A program made the position numbers and the translations under genes. Below the pieces are notes generated by a model that saw only the letters and a program-made list of their open reading frames with translations, was not told the origin of the DNA and made no database searches. Shown one piece after another: positions 62,208 to 64,000 of a stretch of DNA of 64,000 nucleotides. Source of the DNA: JBNLBT01 sp050303435 (GTDB lineage: Bacteria > Pseudomonadota > Gammaproteobacteria > Xanthomonadales > Marinicellaceae); NCBI GenBank assembly GCA_050303435.1, contig JBNLBT010000001.1, positions 111,169 to 175,168 of the forward strand, read 5' to 3'. Each line of letters begins with the position of its first letter. The stretch's first letter is position 1.

Positions 62208-63659
62208 ATGATTCTGGCATTGACCCATGACGGTCGAGAAGACCTGATGACCGCGGTGTTGGCGTTGCTGCAATCGCAGCAATTGCAGCCGCTGCAATGG
62301 CATCGCGACGCCGATCGGGTGTACCTGGAGATGTCCGGCGGCGACCGCCACAGCTGCGGTACACTGGCCAGTCTTTTGGTCAAGGTGCCGGGCATCCGCT
62401 GGGTGGAACAGGTCGAGGCCTTGCCGGCTGAACAGCAATCGGCGCAGTGGCTCGATGCCATGCAACAGCAAGCGGTTGGTTTGCTCGGCATCAACCGCGA
62501 GGCGCGCATCGAATGGTTCAATGAGCGGGCGTGTTCGTTGCTGGGGCAGACGCTGAAAAAAGGCACCACCCTGGCGCAGTTGTTTGCCGACTCATCGGGC
62601 TGGAAAGACGCGCTGGAATTGAGCGGTGAAACCGCTGTGCCACAGCCTTTGCATATTGCTGGGCGCCCATTCCTGTTGCGCGTGAATACACTCAAAGGAG
62701 CGCATCCGATCGCCGCCTTGTTGCAGGTGAGCACGCCGAGCGAGTTTCATCGCGACGCGCGGCAGGCGGACGCACTGCGCTACCCGGGCGAGGCGCAATG
62801 GGTGATGCAATCGCCCGCGGCTGAAAAAGTGAAATTTAAACTGGCCACTGTGGCGCGCGCCGAAGCCCCGGCCTTGATTGTGGGTGAAAGCGGCAGCGGG
62901 CGCACCGCGCTGGCCTGGCGCTGTCATCGCATGGGCCCGGCCCGTGGGGCGGCGTTTATGCCTCTGGATTGCCGCCACAATGACCTGCTGGCGCAGGCCA
63001 AGGCTTTGTTCGGTGACGACGCGCTGTTGCAGGCCGAAGCCGGCACCGTGTATGTGGCCAATCTGGAACACATGCCGCTGGCTCTGCAGTCTCGCTTTGT
63101 GGACTGGCTGGCCACCCGCCGTGGCGACGGGCCGCGTCTGCTGGCGTCCTTGAGCAGCGGCGTGGAACAGGCCGTGGAACAGGGTCTTTTGCTGGCTGAA
63201 CTGGGCTACCGACTGGATGCGATGCGCCTGGAATTGCCGCCGCTGCGGGCGCGCCTGGATGAGCTGCCGGCGCTGTGCGCTGCCTTGCTGGATGAATTGC
63301 ACCGAACAGGACTGATTGAACATCGGGCGAACGTGGGCAGTGACGTGCTCGAAGTGTTTAAAACACACCACTGGCCGGGCAACCTGAGTGAGCTGAAAAC
63401 CGTGTTGTATCTGGCGCAGCAGAACACGTCCGCCGAAACGCTTGGTGCGGCCGATCTGCACCCCAATGCACTGCAAGCCCAGGAAGGCGGCTTGATGGGC
63501 TTGCGCCTGCCGGAAGCGATGGCCGCCTTTGAACGGCAGTTTTTGTCTCACTGGTACCGCAAATACCCGTCCACTCGCAAACTGGCCGCGCGCCTCGGTG
63601 TGTCGCACACCACCATCGCGCAAAAACTGAACAAGCATCGCCTGGCGGGCGATGAATGA
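62208..63659 (+). CDS. TyrR-like regulator with degenerate AAA+ domain
   Basis: This 483-residue protein resembles TyrR/PhhR. It has an N-terminal ACT-like segment (about 1-70), a PAS-like region (about 85-190), an AAA+ domain and a C-terminal helix-turn-helix (YPSTRKLAARLGVSHTTIAQKL) nearly identical to TyrR. In the ATPase domain the Walker A lysine is Arg (GESGSGRT, about 226-233), the Walker B Asp-Glu is Ala-Asn (VYVANLEH, about 281-288), and the sigma-54 loop GAFTGA is absent. ATP hydrolysis and sigma-54 activation are thus unlikely. It may sense an aromatic amino acid or other ligand. Target genes unknown. Confidence 0.8.
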   Translation: MILALTHDGREDLMTAVLALLQSQQLQPLQWHRDADRVYLEMSGGDRHSCGTLASLLVKVPGIRWVEQVEALPAEQQSAQWLDAMQQQAVGLLGINREARIEWFNERACSLLGQTLKKGTTLAQLFADSSGWKDALELSGETAVPQPLHIAGRPFLLRVNTLKGAHPIAALLQVSTPSEFHRDARQADALRYPGEAQWVMQSPAAEKVKFKLATVARAEAPALIVGESGSGRTALAWRCHRMGPARGAAFMPLDCRHNDLLAQAKALFGDDALLQAEAGTVYVANLEHMPLALQSRFVDWLATRRGDGPRLLASLSSGVEQAVEQGLLLAELGYRLDAMRLELPPLRARLDELPALCAALLDELHRTGLIEHRANVGSDVLEVFKTHHWPGNLSELKTVLYLAQQNTSAETLGAADLHPNALQAQEGGLMGLRLPEAMAAFERQFLSHWYRKYPSTRKLAARLGVSHTTIAQKLNKHRLAGDE

Positions 63660-63727
63660 GACGGTCCAGGGCGGTTCTACGGCCGCACGGACTGAATTGA
63701 ATGCAACTTTGAACTGAAACAAACATT

Positions 63728-64000
63728 ATGCCAATCAACCAACCCCACGGTGGGACACTGATCAATCTGATTGCCGACGATCCGGCCGCTTTGGCCGCAA
63801 CCAAACAACGCGCGAACGCGCTGCCCAGCTGGGATCTGACCCAACGGCAATTGTGCGACATTGAAATGCTGCTCAACGGCGCGTTTTCACCGCTGCGCGG
63901 GTTTCTCAATCAAGCAGATTACGACAGCGTGCTTGAGCGCATGCGTCTGAGCGACGGCACCTTGTGGCCGATGCCGGTGACCCTGGATGTGAATGCGGAC
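63728..64000 (+). CDS. sat: sulfate adenylyltransferase (ATP sulfurylase), 3' partial
   Basis: The first 91 residues are present, with LPSWDLTQRQLCDIEMLLNGAFSPLRGFL, the conserved start of the PUA-like domain of monomer-type ATP sulfurylase (Sat/MET3). These enzymes form APS from sulfate and ATP, or run in reverse in sulfur oxidisers. The gene runs off the window end, so it is not known if an APS kinase domain is fused at the C-terminus. The upstream TyrR-like gene ends 68 bp before. Confidence 0.85.
   Translation, partial: MPINQPHGGTLINLIADDPAALAATKQRANALPSWDLTQRQLCDIEMLLNGAFSPLRGFLNQADYDSVLERMRLSDGTLWPMPVTLDVNAD

Noticed and set aside
62592..63722. 376-codon minus-strand frame opposite the TyrR-like gene
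   Set aside because: The plus-strand product has clear homology at both ends; the opposite reading is Gln/His/Arg-rich without motifs.
1..64000. CRISPR array, tRNA, rRNA, phage or integrative element
   Set aside because: No direct repeat series, cloverleaf-like conserved segments, rRNA signatures or phage structural genes were seen; the only recombinase is the housekeeping XerD.

Overview
The window looks like a contiguous chromosomal segment of a Gammaproteobacterium. Supporting gene neighbourhoods are rluD-pgeF divergent from bamD, pepA-valS divergent from lptF-lptG, xerD-dsbC, rsmI-lpoA-yraN-dolP, and a heme A block (SURF1-ctaA-ctaB). The type II secretion genes run E-F-G-H-I-J-K-L-M-N-D, the order of the Xanthomonas xps cluster. 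A TonB2/TtpC-type energy transduction operon matches the Vibrio arrangement. No rRNA, tRNA, CRISPR array, phage or intact insertion sequence was recognised. The species cannot be named from the sequence; a marine or environmental relative of the Xanthomonadales/Lysobacterales is an inference.

Layout. 1-4.5 kb: oxyR, then pgeF and rluD (minus), bamD and a MarC-type protein (plus). 4.5-13.2 kb: nine minus-strand genes with overlaps or very short gaps, reading pepA, valS, a periplasmic cyclophilin, an Mla-type lipid transporter (STAS, permease, ATPase, MCE protein, lipoprotein) and a small HolD-like protein. 13.4-15.6 kb: lptF-lptG facing an RDD membrane protein. 16.2-23.1 kb: DUF3450 protein, TtpC, ExbB, ExbD, TonB and a TPR protein, then xerD and dsbC. 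23.3-27.8 kb: purL and a multi-pass membrane protein that may be an exosortase-H-associated type. 27.8-38.8 kb: a full eleven-gene T2SS plus a small lipoprotein. 38.9-42.3 kb: two secreted proteins separated by about 900 bp of AT-rich, apparently gene-poor DNA. 42.3-49.6 kb: a PpiC-like isomerase followed by an ABC-2 glycan exporter (Wzm/Wzt), two GT2 glycosyltransferases, a methyltransferase and a 601-residue protein with a GT-like segment. 49.6-53.3 kb: rsmI divergent from lpoA-yraN-dolP. 53.3-58.3 kb: DUF2909, SURF1, a SCO-like protein, ctaA, ctaB, TatD-family hydrolase and tcdA. 58.4-64 kb: a BON-LysM protein, a DUF6502 regulator with a small secreted acidic protein, an MFS-PlsC fusion, a degenerate TyrR-like regulator and the start of a sulfate adenylyltransferase.

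How it fits together. Much of the window serves the cell envelope: BAM (BamD, DolP), LPS export (LptFG), phospholipid transport (Mla-type), TonB energisation, disulfide isomerisation (DsbC), periplasmic isomerases, T2SS and ABC-dependent glycan export. The most interesting stretch is 27.8-49.6 kb. There a T2SS with a lipidated secretin is followed by a probable abundant secreted protein with its own promoter and terminator, an Ig-like secreted protein with a palindromic operator candidate, and a glycan-export operon led by a PPIase. I propose, as inference only, that these form one surface-assembly locus.
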